From the NCBI GenBank assembly GCA_017453125.1, contig JAFTKS010000010.1, positions 1 to 64,000 of the forward strand: a DNA stretch of 64,000 nt, written 5' to 3'. The notes under the pieces were generated by a model that had not been told where the DNA came from, did not search any database, and saw nothing but the letters and a program-made list of their open reading frames with translations. Shown piece by piece: positions 24,902 through 33,193 of this stretch. The stretch is from Clostridia bacterium (GTDB taxonomy: Bacteria; Bacillota; Clostridia; Christensenellales; UBA1242). Numbering within the stretch: the stretch's first letter is position 1; every line of letters starts with the position of its first letter. A program made the position numbers and the translations under genes.

Positions 24902-25489
24902 CTACATTCCAAGTTCCAAATCAATATTAGAATCAAATTTAGAGTTCTTCACATCTTCTTCAAGTGTAATTACTGGAATTTGCTTTAAATCAATACCATA
25001 TTGTTTATATATTTTATCAACATCCGTAGTTACCATTTGAGAATAATCTATATCCAATTTTTTACAAAGAGCAACAATTGCATTTTCAGACTCAGCCTCA
25101 AACTCAACATACGCGGGAATTCTTGGCCAAAAGTCAATATCTATTTCAACATCGTCTAGAAGATATCTAATTCGCCTATTCTCTTGTTTACTTCTAGCAA
25201 AATAACCCAACTTATTCAACAATTCATCAGTTGTATCGAAATCCGATACCACAATCTCACATTCTTTTGTACCATCAATTCGAGAATTTCCAATTTCTTT
25301 GATAGTCAAAGTGGTTTCCATACCATTTGTTCTTAGCCTTATCCAACTATTTTCTTGAACAGGATTGAAATCATAACAATGTCTAGCCTGAATCCAATCA
25401 CCAACAAAAGTTGCATTGTTCTTCTTCAAGTTTTCAATAAACCTAACCACATCAACATTTAAAAGTCTACATTCAATTTCCGTTTTCAT
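24902..25489 (-). CDS. CYTH domain protein (class IV adenylate cyclase-like)
   Basis: 195 residues. The N-terminal EIECR fits the ExExK/R signature of CYTH enzymes. Later strands (WIRLRT, LTIKEI, ECEIVV, RRIRYLL, VEIDIDFWP, YVEFEAES) supply the charged tunnel lining of the triphosphate tunnel fold. Members include class IV adenylate cyclases, thiamine triphosphatases and inorganic triphosphatases; which activity applies here cannot be told. The frame opens at TTG 25501, but ATG 25489 with GGAG upstream is used. The last 20 residues are an acidic extension. Monocistronic. Confidence 0.85.
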   Translation of the reverse strand: MKTEIECRLLNVDVVRFIENLKKNNATFVGDWIQARHCYDFNPVQENSWIRLRTNGMETTLTIKEIGNSRIDGTKECEIVVSDFDTTDELLNKLGYFARSKQENRRIRYLLDDVEIDIDFWPRIPAYVEFEAESENAIVALCKKLDIDYSQMVTTDVDKIYKQYGIDLKQIPVITLEEDVKNSKFDSNIDLELGM

Positions 25490-25546
25490 ACTCGACTCCA
25501 ATTTCTTTTTATAAAATGATTATATCAAAACACATTACATTTTACA

Positions 25547-25580
25547 ATAAAAAACTCTTGCCTACAAAAACAACAAGAGT
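25547..25580 (-). terminator. terminator upstream of the CYTH gene
   Basis: Minus-strand stem ACTCTTG/CAAGAGT with T6 after it. It would end any transcript running through the tRNA-Ser downstream region (25581-25800). That region also contains the inverted pair AATATGG/CCATATT (25596-25680), but no gene is seen there. Confidence 0.65.
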
Positions 25581-25720
25581 CAAAATTTAACAAATATGGA
25601 GAATACTTATTACCGAATAAAAAAACAAAACCTGATGTATTGAAAAAACAATTTCCACCATATTCTCAAAGTTCACTATGATAAAACCCTAGACAGACAA
25701 AGTGTGCAAAATTTGTGACA

Positions 25721-25801
25721 GAGTCGGAGAGATTCGGAGCCGAGCAAAGCGAACGCCCTCGTATAAAAATACGAGTACACTGAAAGAGTGAGAATCTCTC
25801 C
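25721..25801 (-). repeat. tRNA-linked multi-hairpin element carrying a tRNA-Ser 3'-end copy
   Basis: In tRNA-sense (minus) orientation, GGAGAGATTC, the antisense of the tRNA-Ser T-arm 3' strand, begins just after the tRNA terminator (25792-25801). It pairs with GAATCTCTCC at 25726-25735, which continues into CGACTC of the acceptor. The 16 nt at 25721-25736 are identical to tRNA positions 25853-25868. Between the arms are hairpins at 25778-25790 (CACT/AGTG) and 25758-25775 (CTCGTAT/ATACGAG) and a GC-rich segment with TTCGCTTTGC. The plan equals that of the element after tRNA-Arg. The copy ends degenerate (CTGTCACA in place of CCGCCA). Confidence 0.75.
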
Positions 25802-25806
25802 AAAGT

Positions 25807-25841
25807 AAAAAAATAGTAAAACGAAAAAGTTCGTTTTACAT
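25807..25841 (-). terminator. tRNA-Ser terminator
   Basis: A 10-bp stem (GTAAAACGAA/TTCGTTTTAC) followed by ATTTTTTT on the minus strand, 8 bases after the tRNA. Confidence 0.85.
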
Positions 25842-25847
25842 ATTACT

Positions 25848-25938
25848 TGGCGGAGTCGGAGAGATTCGAACTCTCGTGCCGATTACTCGACAAACGCATT
25901 TCGAGTGCGTCCCGGTACGACCACTTCGGTACGACTCC
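25848..25938 (-). tRNA. tRNA-Ser (anticodon CGA)
   Basis: 91 nt, class II. Acceptor GGAGTCG/CGACTCC, anticodon stem ACGCA/TGCGT with loop CTCGAAA (anticodon CGA, codon UCG), a long variable arm (TGTCGA/TCGGCA) diagnostic of serine, T arm GAGAG-TTCGAAT-CTCTC, discriminator G and encoded CCA (25848-25850). Confidence 0.97.
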
Positions 25939-25952
25939 AGAAAGACTATTTC

Positions 25953-25981
25953 AGTTTAACACGTAATCGAATTTTTGTAAA
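25953..25981 (-). promoter_or_regulatory. tRNA-Ser promoter
   Basis: Minus strand: TTTACA (25976-25981), a 17-nt spacer, TAAACT (25953-25958). Confidence 0.6.
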
Positions 25982-26046
25982 GTCAAATTGAAATGTCTTT
26001 TTATAATTTTACTTGTATTAATTTGTAAACCTGATATTCAATATTA

Positions 26047-26110
26047 GCAAAGTACTTTGCAAATTTAATAAAATCTATTATTTTAGTACATTTTTAATAC
26101 TTTGCAAAGT
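26047..26110. repeat. pair of palindromes sharing TACTTTGCAAA
   Basis: GCAAAGTACTTTGC (26047-26060) and ACTTTGCAAAGT (26099-26110) are both perfect palindromes. They share the direct repeat TACTTTGCAAA with a 45-bp period. They lie in the 245-bp A/T-rich gap between tRNA-Ser and the next gene's stop; no gene is seen there. Confidence 0.5.
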
Positions 26111-26183
26111 TCCACTATTAATACGAGTCATTTTGATATTTTGACAGAATTGGAACTTGATTGTATACAAATTTTAAAAAAAT

Positions 26184-27491
26184 TTATTGTTCCATTTCTT
26201 GTGAATTTTCTATATCTTTCATTATCTTATCTTTATGATACGACATTCTTCCAGCATACATAATAGCATCATAGGACGAATTTTTGTCTGGGTTTACAAA
26301 ATCTTTGAGAGACAATCTCCCCTTGTTAACATTATTTGACACCCCTCCAACACCAGTATAATAACAACCCGCTGCAATATTCTGCATCACACTTTTATAT
26401 TCAGAGTCTGACATATTATTTCTATCAATACCCAATTTTTGACACAACGAAGAACCCTCATAAAGATAATGTTCTTCCATCCATTGAAATAATCCGACAG
26501 TATAGCATTCTGCAAGGAACGGATTGTGTCGAGGGTCTTTTTCGCCATCAATATTAAGCAAATTCTCAAACTCGGTATTATCACTATGTCTTGAATAAAA
26601 TTCGTAAATATCTCTAGCAACATATTTCAAACACTGAGTCATTCCCTCTGCATTCTTCTCTTCTGGTCTATCTCTAAGTTCTCCAAGTGCACGGCCATTC
26701 TCATCTTCTACCCTGAATGTAGACTCATTCATTGCAATTGCCGCAATGAACTCTGGAGTAATCCAATCGGCGATATATTTATCATCTATCTGTCCCGTTT
26801 TCAAAGAACCCTTATTTGCAAAATCTTCTTCCATAAGTTTAATTGCTAGTTCTGCATTTTCAAGAACTTTTTCTTGTGGGCAAAACAACCAAGTTTGTCC
26901 AGCATACTTACCATAATAGCAATAATCCTTGTATTGCAAAGCCTCTTGCATAGTCCATTCGTCTACAACAGGTTCTTGCGTCTCAGGAATAACCACTTCA
27001 TCATCAATAATTGTAGTACCAACATTGCCTGGGTCAACAATATTTCCAGAATGAATAGTGTCTGAAGCAACAGGTGGGTCATTATCTATTGGTTTTTCAG
27101 CACCATCACCACCACGTCCTCCGACTCCGTTTAGTGCAGTATACAGCATAATTGCAGACAAACCAACAGCACCAACACCAATACCCAATTTTTTGAAGAA
27201 CTCTTTTCCAGCCTTAGTGAGTTTTATTTTTTTTCTTTTATTATGTTTTTTCTTTGGGCTTGGTTTTGTTGTTGTCTTTCTTTGTGCAGTATTTCCTTTA
27301 CCGTTCTTCTCCTTATATGTTTTTCCTGCTGGATTAGAGCTGGCTTTTTGTGAAGCAACATCTTTACGTTGAGAAGACAATTGAGAAGGCGATCTCATTG
27401 GACGACTTTGAGCATCTTGATTTTGAACTCTTGATTGCTGTTTCCTAACAATCAAATCGTGATAAATTTCCCAATCTTCATCAAATGACAT
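26184..27491 (-). CDS. membrane-anchored lytic-transglycosylase-like protein
   Basis: 435 residues. A highly basic, low-complexity cytoplasmic head of about 95 residues (Gln/Ser then Lys/Arg-rich) precedes one membrane span (about 102-120), an extracellular Asp/Pro/Val linker and a C-terminal domain (about 225-430). The domain has IAAIAMNESTFR with a candidate catalytic Glu, GMTQCLKYVARDIYEFY, CYTVGLFQWMEE and GCYYTGVGGV, the order seen in lysozyme/SLT-like folds. A role in cell-wall cutting is inferred; the match is motif-level. It starts 10 nt after the rsmI stop, at the end of the holB-ricT-trmN6-rsmI operon. Confidence 0.65.
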   Translation of the reverse strand: MSFDEDWEIYHDLIVRKQQSRVQNQDAQSRPMRSPSQLSSQRKDVASQKASSNPAGKTYKEKNGKGNTAQRKTTTKPSPKKKHNKRKKIKLTKAGKEFFKKLGIGVGAVGLSAIMLYTALNGVGGRGGDGAEKPIDNDPPVASDTIHSGNIVDPGNVGTTIIDDEVVIPETQEPVVDEWTMQEALQYKDYCYYGKYAGQTWLFCPQEKVLENAELAIKLMEEDFANKGSLKTGQIDDKYIADWITPEFIAAIAMNESTFRVEDENGRALGELRDRPEEKNAEGMTQCLKYVARDIYEFYSRHSDNTEFENLLNIDGEKDPRHNPFLAECYTVGLFQWMEEHYLYEGSSLCQKLGIDRNNMSDSEYKSVMQNIAAGCYYTGVGGVSNNVNKGRLSLKDFVNPDKNSSYDAIMYAGRMSYHKDKIMKDIENSQEMEQ

Positions 27492-27501
27492 AATTTTCTC
27501 C

Positions 27502-28302
27502 TTAGTTGTTTATTATATCCTTATAAATATCTGATTTTTTTCTTCCTGTTAATTTTGCTATAACCTTGCTAGCATCGGTTTTTGATAGTCCCAAATCCAA
27601 TAAAGCTTGTAATTTATCATCAATCTTTTCGGGCGTTACACTTTCAAGATTCGGTTTGTTTACAAGAACTACAAACTCACCCTTTAAAGTATTTTTGTAT
27701 CCTTCTTGAAGTGAGGAAAACGACACTTCTTCAAACTTTTTACTAATCTCTCTTACAAAACAAACCTCTCTATCCCCTAATACATTATGCATATCTTTTA
27801 TATCTTCCAAAAGAGAATGAGGAGAACAATAAAAGATAAGAACGGAATTAATTTTTGAAAAATCTTCAAGAATTTTATTCTTTTTTGAATTATTATCTGG
27901 CAGAAAACCAACAAATGTGAATGGAGGTTCATAACCACTAAGAACAAATGCGTTGACCAGAGCTGACGGTCCCGAAATAACCGTATACGGCAAATCATTA
28001 CTTTGACAAAGCTTAACAAGAATATTCCCTGGATCACTTATTCCCGGCATTCCAGCATCACTTATAATAGCAATATTTTTGCCATCTAGCAAATCTTTGA
28101 CAATCTTTTCACCCGACTGATTCTCATTAAATTTATGATAAGAAACAAGAGGCTTGTGAATATTATAGTTATCCAAAAAAACTTTGCTAGTACGCGTATC
28201 TTCGCAAGCGATATAGTCAACACTTTCTAGTACCTCAATTGCTCTATGTGTAACTTCTTTCAAATTACCAATTGGGGTTGCAACTAAATATAACATAATC
28301 AC
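27502..28302 (-). CDS. rsmI: 16S rRNA (cytidine-1402-2'-O)-methyltransferase
   Basis: 266 residues, tetrapyrrole-methylase fold. LYLVATPIGNL near the N-terminus, ACEDTRTS, SYHKFNENQ, ISDAGMPGISDPG and the ISGPSALVNAFVLSG stretch are diagnostic of RsmI, which methylates the ribose of C1402 in the decoding centre. The start may be ATG 28302 or 28296; the first overlaps the trmN6 stop by 4 bases. It follows trmN6 and ricT as in Bacillus yabB-yazA-yabC, but yazA (GIY-YIG) is absent. Confidence 0.95.
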   Translation of the reverse strand: MIMLYLVATPIGNLKEVTHRAIEVLESVDYIACEDTRTSKVFLDNYNIHKPLVSYHKFNENQSGEKIVKDLLDGKNIAIISDAGMPGISDPGNILVKLCQSNDLPYTVISGPSALVNAFVLSGYEPPFTFVGFLPDNNSKKNKILEDFSKINSVLIFYCSPHSLLEDIKDMHNVLGDREVCFVREISKKFEEVSFSSLQEGYKNTLKGEFVVLVNKPNLESVTPEKIDDKLQALLDLGLSKTDASKVIAKLTGRKKSDIYKDIINN

Positions 28303-28967
28303 ACAAGCGAAATAGTCATTCCGCTCTTTCCTCCTTTTTTTGCTTTCAACATAATAATATTTGCACCCTTGTCACTTCGTCTTATCTTCAATTCTTTTGG
28401 CTCTATTCCGTACTTTCGCAAATTAACAATCAAATCCGCCAATCGCTCTTCTTTATTGATAGTATAAAAGACTCCACCAAATTTAAGAAGTCGACTTGCC
28501 TCTTTCACAATTTCTTCGAGCGTTACTGTCAACTCGTGTTTTGCAATTGCAATGCTTTGATTTTCATTCAGCTTGGTAGCTGTTCCACATTTCTTATAAG
28601 GAGGATTGCACACAACGCAATCGGCTTTCCCTGTGCCCAATTTTTGCGAAATTCCCTGAAGGGGACTATTAATAACTTCTATGTCTGTAATCTTGTTGTA
28701 TTCAAGAGTTCTTCTAGACATATCTGCCAAATTCTCTTGTAGTTCTACAAGGTATGTCTTTTTAAAACGACTTTTGTAATGTGCCAAGATACCTATCACA
28801 CCACTACCACTACATAAATCAATGAGAACTTCGCCTCGCATAACTTTTACATAATTTGCCAGAGCAATCGAATCGCTTGTAAAACAATAACCATCAATTT
28901 CTTGAATTATTTGTAAATTATTAAATTGTAAATCATCTAAGCGTTCATTACTTTTTATTTCTATCAT
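28299..28967 (-). CDS. tRNA1(Val) (adenine-37-N6)-methyltransferase family protein (TrmN6/YabB)
   Basis: 222 residues, class I SAM methyltransferase. Motif I is LIDLCSGSGVIGIL and the catalytic motif is NPPY (CNPPYKKCGTA), typical for N6-adenine methylation; the N-terminal LDDLQFNNLQIIQ resembles Firmicute YabB. The frame is open to 29042, but that extension lies inside ricT and the family begins near MIEIKSNERLDDL, so ATG 28967 is used (20-nt overlap with ricT). The position between ricT and rsmI supports the assignment. Confidence 0.9.
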   Translation of the reverse strand: MIEIKSNERLDDLQFNNLQIIQEIDGYCFTSDSIALANYVKVMRGEVLIDLCSGSGVIGILAHYKSRFKKTYLVELQENLADMSRRTLEYNKITDIEVINSPLQGISQKLGTGKADCVVCNPPYKKCGTATKLNENQSIAIAKHELTVTLEEIVKEASRLLKFGGVFYTINKEERLADLIVNLRKYGIEPKELKIRRSDKGANIIMLKAKKGGKSGMTISLV

Positions 28968-29904
28968 TATTTTTGTTTTTCTTAAATTTATTAAATTTCT
29001 TTTTATTGTCGAACTTCTTGTTGTTTTCTTGTTCTGGGTCAAAATTTAATTTAGTATCTTCTTTTCGCGTTTCTTCTTTCTTTTTTTCTTGTTTTTTACC
29101 TTGTTCTGGAACAAGTTTTGGCAATACCTCTATTTCATCAAGAGCATATTCCGAAACTTTGATTTCGTTATCCAGCTCTAGTTTTACAGTAACCTTTTGT
29201 TTCAACAAATTGTTATACACAACTGAACCAATACCATCAGAAGTTTTGACCCTTGCATTTAATTTTGGCATCTTAGTCGAAATTTCAGAATAAAAATCAT
29301 TTTCATACGCCAAACAACACATTAGTCTTCCGCATATTCCACTTATTTTTGTAGGATTTAATGAGAGACCTTGTGTTTTTGCCATTTTTATACTTACTTT
29401 ATCAAAATCGTTCAAGTATTTCTTGCAACAACACTCCTTGCCGCAGAAACCAATGCCTCCAACAATTTTTGCCTGATCTCTAATCCCAATTTGTTTCAGT
29501 TCAATCCTTAATCGTAATTGCCCAGCCAAATCTTTAACAAGTTCCCTAAAGTCAACCCTATCTTCGCACACATAACTAATAATTACTTTCGTCCCATCTA
29601 GAGTAAATGAAACATCAACAATCTTCATATCTAAATTGTATTTACGAATCAAGTCATTTGCAATCTTAGTGATTTTGGGTTGTTGTTTTTTTAATTCATC
29701 AGCATTTTTCAAGTCCTCATCAGTGGCCTTGCGAATAATTTTTTTCACATCTCCATTTTCAGACTTTGCAGAAGTACACACTTGTGCAATTTCAATACCC
29801 CTTATAGATTCTACAACAACATAATCGCCATCTTGTATCTCTAAGTTTGTTTCAACTTCGTAAACTTTGCCACCATCAACAAACTTAACGCCTACTTTAA
29901 ACAT
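28948..29904 (-). CDS. ricT: PSP1 domain protein RicT (YaaT)
   Basis: 318 residues. The PSP1 core and its cysteine-rich motifs are present: GGIGFCGKECCCKKYL and ISGICGRLMCCLAYE. In Bacillus, RicT with RicA and RicF forms an iron-sulfur complex that activates RNase Y processing and affects sporulation and competence. The C-terminal 60 residues are an extra Lys/Glu/Asn-rich tail. The start overlaps the holB end by 13 nt. In Bacillus yabA follows; here it is missing and trmN6 follows directly. Confidence 0.93.
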   Translation of the reverse strand: MFKVGVKFVDGGKVYEVETNLEIQDGDYVVVESIRGIEIAQVCTSAKSENGDVKKIIRKATDEDLKNADELKKQQPKITKIANDLIRKYNLDMKIVDVSFTLDGTKVIISYVCEDRVDFRELVKDLAGQLRLRIELKQIGIRDQAKIVGGIGFCGKECCCKKYLNDFDKVSIKMAKTQGLSLNPTKISGICGRLMCCLAYENDFYSEISTKMPKLNARVKTSDGIGSVVYNNLLKQKVTVKLELDNEIKVSEYALDEIEVLPKLVPEQGKKQEKKKEETRKEDTKLNFDPEQENNKKFDNKKKFNKFKKNKNNDRNKK

Positions 29905-30857
29905 AAAAATTTTACCTCCAATATATCTAGCAACATTCTATCCACCACACCCGTCAAATTACAATTAAATTCCAATTTGCCATATATTTGACAAAGTACA
30001 CTTGTAATAGACCTAATAGCATCGGCAGAATATATTTTTTTTAAAGATTCGATATCTATCTTTCTATCTTTGAAATTTATCTTTCCAGTTTCACAAACCG
30101 CAACATCTCTTAGAATTGAAATCAACGTATCCACAAAGAACACAAAGTCTTTCTTAAGTGCAAGAATCTTGCTACTAAACTTCAAAATATCAGCACTTGA
30201 CCTAAGTTCCAATAAGCATTCAAAAGCAAGTTCAACAATTTTCTTTGTATCCCCACCACTTAATTTGAGTGCAGTTGCAATACTTCCCCCAGAAACACTA
30301 GCAACACTTTGACTATCCTTAATTTTCATTCCAGTCAAAAATTCAGCCAACGTTTCTACATCAAGAAGATTCTCAGTGATTGACTTGACCCTACTCTGAA
30401 TAGTTGGCAACACATTGCCCGAATTAGAACACGTCAAAACAAATATCACATTCATTGGTGGCTCTTCGAGAGTTTTTAGTAATTTATTCTGAGCCTGAAC
30501 AGTTGCTTTGTCAAAATTATTAAGAATATACACTTTGAACTGCCCATCCATTGGACGCTGAATCGAATCAGATACAATTTCATTAATGTCTTCAACAACA
30601 ATTGACTTGCCGTCTTTTGGACAAATTTTCAAGTCAACCATATTGCTATGTTCAACTTTAATACAATTATTACATTTCAAGCAAGGTGTTTGCTCAGACT
30701 CGCAAAAAATCTCCTTAGCAACAAGCATAGCAAAATGCTCCAAAACATATGTATCAGAACATTCCAACATATATGCGTGAGAAAGCATACCTCTTGCTTT
30801 ATCAAGAGAGACAATCCTATGTGTCTGTGATTTTAAGTAAATATCTACAATTTCCAT
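29892..30857 (-). CDS. holB: DNA polymerase III delta' subunit
   Basis: 321 residues, clamp-loader AAA+ fold. A zinc-binding module (CESEQTPCLKCNNC, about 53-66) follows the first helices, then KVYILNNFDKATVQAQNKLLK and TLEEPP, which are typical of delta'. Walker A is absent, as expected for delta', which does not hydrolyse ATP. It opens the clamp-loader ring with tau and delta. First gene of the holB-ricT-trmN6-rsmI group; it runs divergently from veg. Confidence 0.93.
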   Translation of the reverse strand: MEIVDIYLKSQTHRIVSLDKARGMLSHAYMLECSDTYVLEHFAMLVAKEIFCESEQTPCLKCNNCIKVEHSNMVDLKICPKDGKSIVVEDINEIVSDSIQRPMDGQFKVYILNNFDKATVQAQNKLLKTLEEPPMNVIFVLTCSNSGNVLPTIQSRVKSITENLLDVETLAEFLTGMKIKDSQSVASVSGGSIATALKLSGGDTKKIVELAFECLLELRSSADILKFSSKILALKKDFVFFVDTLISILRDVAVCETGKINFKDRKIDIESLKKIYSADAIRSITSVLCQIYGKLEFNCNLTGVVDRMLLDILEVKFLCLK

Positions 30858-30963
30858 AAAATTATTTTAACATATTTTTTTAACTAACACAACCTGCGTT
30901 CTACAAATTATCTAGAATAAAAAGCATTTTTCTACACAAACTAGCAATAAAAAGGAGTCAAAT

Positions 30964-31200
30964 ATGAAAAGGAATACAAACATTGCCGACATAAAAGACA
31001 AAGTCGAAAAACTTAAAGGTCAAAACATTTCCCTCAAAATCAACAAAGGCAGAAACAAAATTGTTGCTCTTACTGCTATAATTGACCAAGTATACCCAAG
31101 TATGTTTATCATTAATCCAACAAGCCAAGTATCTCTCGATAGAAAAAGTTACTCTTATAGTGATGTACTATGCGGAGATGTAAAATTTGTAGAAGAATAG
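30964..31200 (+). CDS. veg: Veg family protein
   Basis: 78 residues, small SH3-like beta-barrel. The sequence NISLKINKGRNKIVA, YPSMFIINP and SYSYSDVLCGDVKF follows the pattern of Bacillus Veg (GKRIMLKANGGRKK, YPSVFVV, SYSYADVL). Veg stimulates biofilm genes in Bacillus; its mechanism is not settled. AAAAAGGAGTC precedes the ATG. It is monocistronic and ends at a bidirectional terminator. Its closeness to holB-ricT and metG-tatD-rsmA is the Firmicute gene neighbourhood. Confidence 0.93.
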   Translation: MKRNTNIADIKDKVEKLKGQNISLKINKGRNKIVALTAIIDQVYPSMFIINPTSQVSLDRKSYSYSDVLCGDVKFVEE

Positions 31201-31229
31201 TGATTTTTTCAAGTTTGAATAGCACTCAA

Positions 31230-31256
31230 AAAAAATAGCCCATTGGGCTATTTTTT
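31230..31256. terminator. bidirectional terminator after veg
   Basis: AAAAATAGCCC paired with GGGCTATTTTT through a 3-nt loop, flanked by A and T runs; it overlaps the stop of the minus-strand gene. Confidence 0.85.
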
Positions 31257-32241
31257 ATTCAGATGCATCTGATGCTCCACAATTAGCACAAGAATTTTCT
31301 CCGTTTTTAAGTTCGCTTCCACAATATCTACATTTCTTTGTTGTTGCATTAGCCGAACCACTCTTTGCCTTTCTATATTTATACAAATCTTTAGCCAACG
31401 CTTCTATTTTCTTTGAGTAAATTGCATTAATTACTACACCAGCAACAATTGCCGAACCGCACAATACAAATATAACAGTGAAAATATTTGAAGTTCTTTT
31501 TGCGATTGGATACTCGCCATCATCTTTGTAGTCATAATTCTTGAAATCCATAGGAATAGAATCAGTCCAATATGATGTTGGATATTCATCTACTGCAAGT
31601 TTGATAATATCCCCCTCTTCATATGAAAGAGCTGTTGCTGTATCATACACACTATATGTTTCGCCGTCAACTTTTGTACCACCATCATCCTCAGTATAAA
31701 AATAATATTCAATATAATATTTATCCACATCTGAATCAAGAATTTTTGTCGCACGCTTGAAATGTCCATCAACAATCAATTTGTCATTTGCCTCTGCGGT
31801 AGCAATCATTTGATGATAATACTCATAATCTTTCTTAATCGTTCTAACAGTCATAAATGCACCTGAAACAAACATAACAAAAGTAAAAATAATTGCAGGT
31901 ATTGCAAAGAACAAAAGTACTGTAGCAATCGTTTTCTTCCCCTCGTACTTTCTAATCTGTTTCAAATGTTCTTGACCTTCTGGTGTCAAAGCCTCCATTG
32001 CTTGGTCCACACTGCTATAATCTTGTCCATCATCATAAGACGAAGTACCTCTATGCCAAGGAGAGCCTCCTATGTATATACTGGTTCTACTTCTATGATA
32101 ATGATGTGGTCTACTAGAGTGACTAATGCTAGAAGAATGAAGACTACTTCTTCTTCCTACACTGCTACCACTTCTACTGCTACTACTTCTGCTGAATCCT
32201 CCACTTCTATGAGAACCGCCCGATCTTCTTCCTGATGGCAT
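31255..32241 (-). CDS. Ser/Arg/His-rich two-span membrane protein with C-terminal zinc ribbon
   Basis: 328 residues. Residues 1-60 are low-complexity Ser/Arg/Gly/His. Membrane spans lie near 105-130 and 255-278, with an acidic, Tyr-rich extracellular domain between them. The C-terminus is a zinc ribbon (CRYCGSELKNGENSCANCG), so both ends face the cytoplasm. Similar zinc-ribbon membrane proteins are common and uncharacterised in Clostridia. The basic head might bind nucleic acid or acidic lipid, which is inference. It precedes the ASCH gene stop by 16 nt on the transcript and may be co-transcribed with it. Confidence 0.75.
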   Translation of the reverse strand: MPSGRRSGGSHRSGGFSRSSSSRSGSSVGRRSSLHSSSISHSSRPHHYHRSRTSIYIGGSPWHRGTSSYDDGQDYSSVDQAMEALTPEGQEHLKQIRKYEGKKTIATVLLFFAIPAIIFTFVMFVSGAFMTVRTIKKDYEYYHQMIATAEANDKLIVDGHFKRATKILDSDVDKYYIEYYFYTEDDGGTKVDGETYSVYDTATALSYEEGDIIKLAVDEYPTSYWTDSIPMDFKNYDYKDDGEYPIAKRTSNIFTVIFVLCGSAIVAGVVINAIYSKKIEALAKDLYKYRKAKSGSANATTKKCRYCGSELKNGENSCANCGASDASE

Positions 32242-32257
32242 TTTTATCCTCCTAAAT

Positions 32258-32596
32258 TTAAATTAGTTCCATTTTGAATGCAACTACACCATATTTTTTC
32301 TCATCTTCTTTTGAATATATGGTTCGATAGAACCTTGCTACCTGTGCTGCGTTTTTATTATCAAATCCAACACTGGAAAGACTCAAAGTCATAGCCATTT
32401 GTTCAAAAGTTTCGAATCTTTTAACGTCAACAACCTTCACGATTACACCATCGATTAGTTCAGGCATTTTTTTGAAAATAATACTATCTCCAACGCCTAT
32501 TTTTTGTCTCTTTTCATCGTGAAGACGCACTTCATATATTTTTTTACCAGACTTAACTTGATCAAAAAATTCTGGTTTCAATTTCATAATAAACAT
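32258..32596 (-). CDS. ASCH domain protein
   Basis: 113 residues, PUA-like ASCH fold: MKLKPEFFDQVKSGKKIYE, VRLHDEKRQKIGVGDSIIF and the C-terminal YGVVAFKM are typical. ASCH domains bind RNA or modified nucleosides; some are RNA hydrolases or deaminating amidohydrolases. The frame can start at GTG 32605, but that codon overlaps the GAGGT ribosome site; ATG 32596 is preferred. No specific function can be given. Confidence 0.85.
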   Translation of the reverse strand: MFIMKLKPEFFDQVKSGKKIYEVRLHDEKRQKIGVGDSIIFKKMPELIDGVIVKVVDVKRFETFEQMAMTLSLSSVGFDNKNAAQVARFYRTIYSKEDEKKYGVVAFKMELI

Positions 32597-32677
32597 AAAA
32601 TCCACACCTCTATTATGATAACTTATTTTTTATTTTACAACATAAAATAAACAAATGTCAAACAACAAAGAGGAATT

Positions 32678-33193
32678 TTAAACAATTCGACAAATAAAAC
32701 AACTAAAAATAGCCCCAATAAAGTTTGCAAGTATCCCTACCGGAATAGCATATCTAAACTTGTCTACTTTAGTTTTACTAAAATACACTGCAGTAATATA
32801 AAATATCGCCTCGCTACAACCAGCAATGCAACAACCCGCTCTTGCTAGATAGCTATCAACACCATATGTAGCAAAGATATCTTCAAGCAAAGCAAGGCTA
32901 CCACAACCCGTAAAATTCTTCAGGATAACCAATTGAGATAGTTCTTTTGGAATTCCAAAAAATTCAAAAAATGGAGCAACAAAATCAGAAAATAAAACAG
33001 CTAGTCCACTTACATTAAAAACCTCAACTGCTATAAATATAGCAACAATATATGGAAAAGATGTCAAGACAATATCAAATGAACTTTTTGCACCAACAAC
33101 GAAACTGTTGTATGTATTATTCTTTTTGATTAGGCTATAGAAAATAAGCAACATTATCAGACTTGGAATTATGTAATTACTCATACCTAACAC
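32678..33193 (-). CDS. spmB: spore maturation protein B
   Basis: 171 residues, about four to five spans, nucleoside-recognition (Gate) fold. SpmB landmarks include SFPYIVAIFIAVEVFNVSG and LKNFTGCGSLALLEDIF. With SpmA it is needed for proper dehydration of the spore core. Its start overlaps the spmA end by 7 nt. The start may be M1 or M4 (MSNYIIPSL). Confidence 0.92.
   Translation of the reverse strand: MLGMSNYIIPSLIMLLIFYSLIKKNNTYNSFVVGAKSSFDIVLTSFPYIVAIFIAVEVFNVSGLAVLFSDFVAPFFEFFGIPKELSQLVILKNFTGCGSLALLEDIFATYGVDSYLARAGCCIAGCSEAIFYITAVYFSKTKVDKFRYAIPVGILANFIGAIFSCFICRIV

Noticed and set aside
25581-25710. 6S RNA or other known structured RNA in the gap between tRNA-Ser element and CYTH gene
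   Set aside because: Only a loose inverted pair and an isolated terminator are present; no conserved 6S or SRP core motif.
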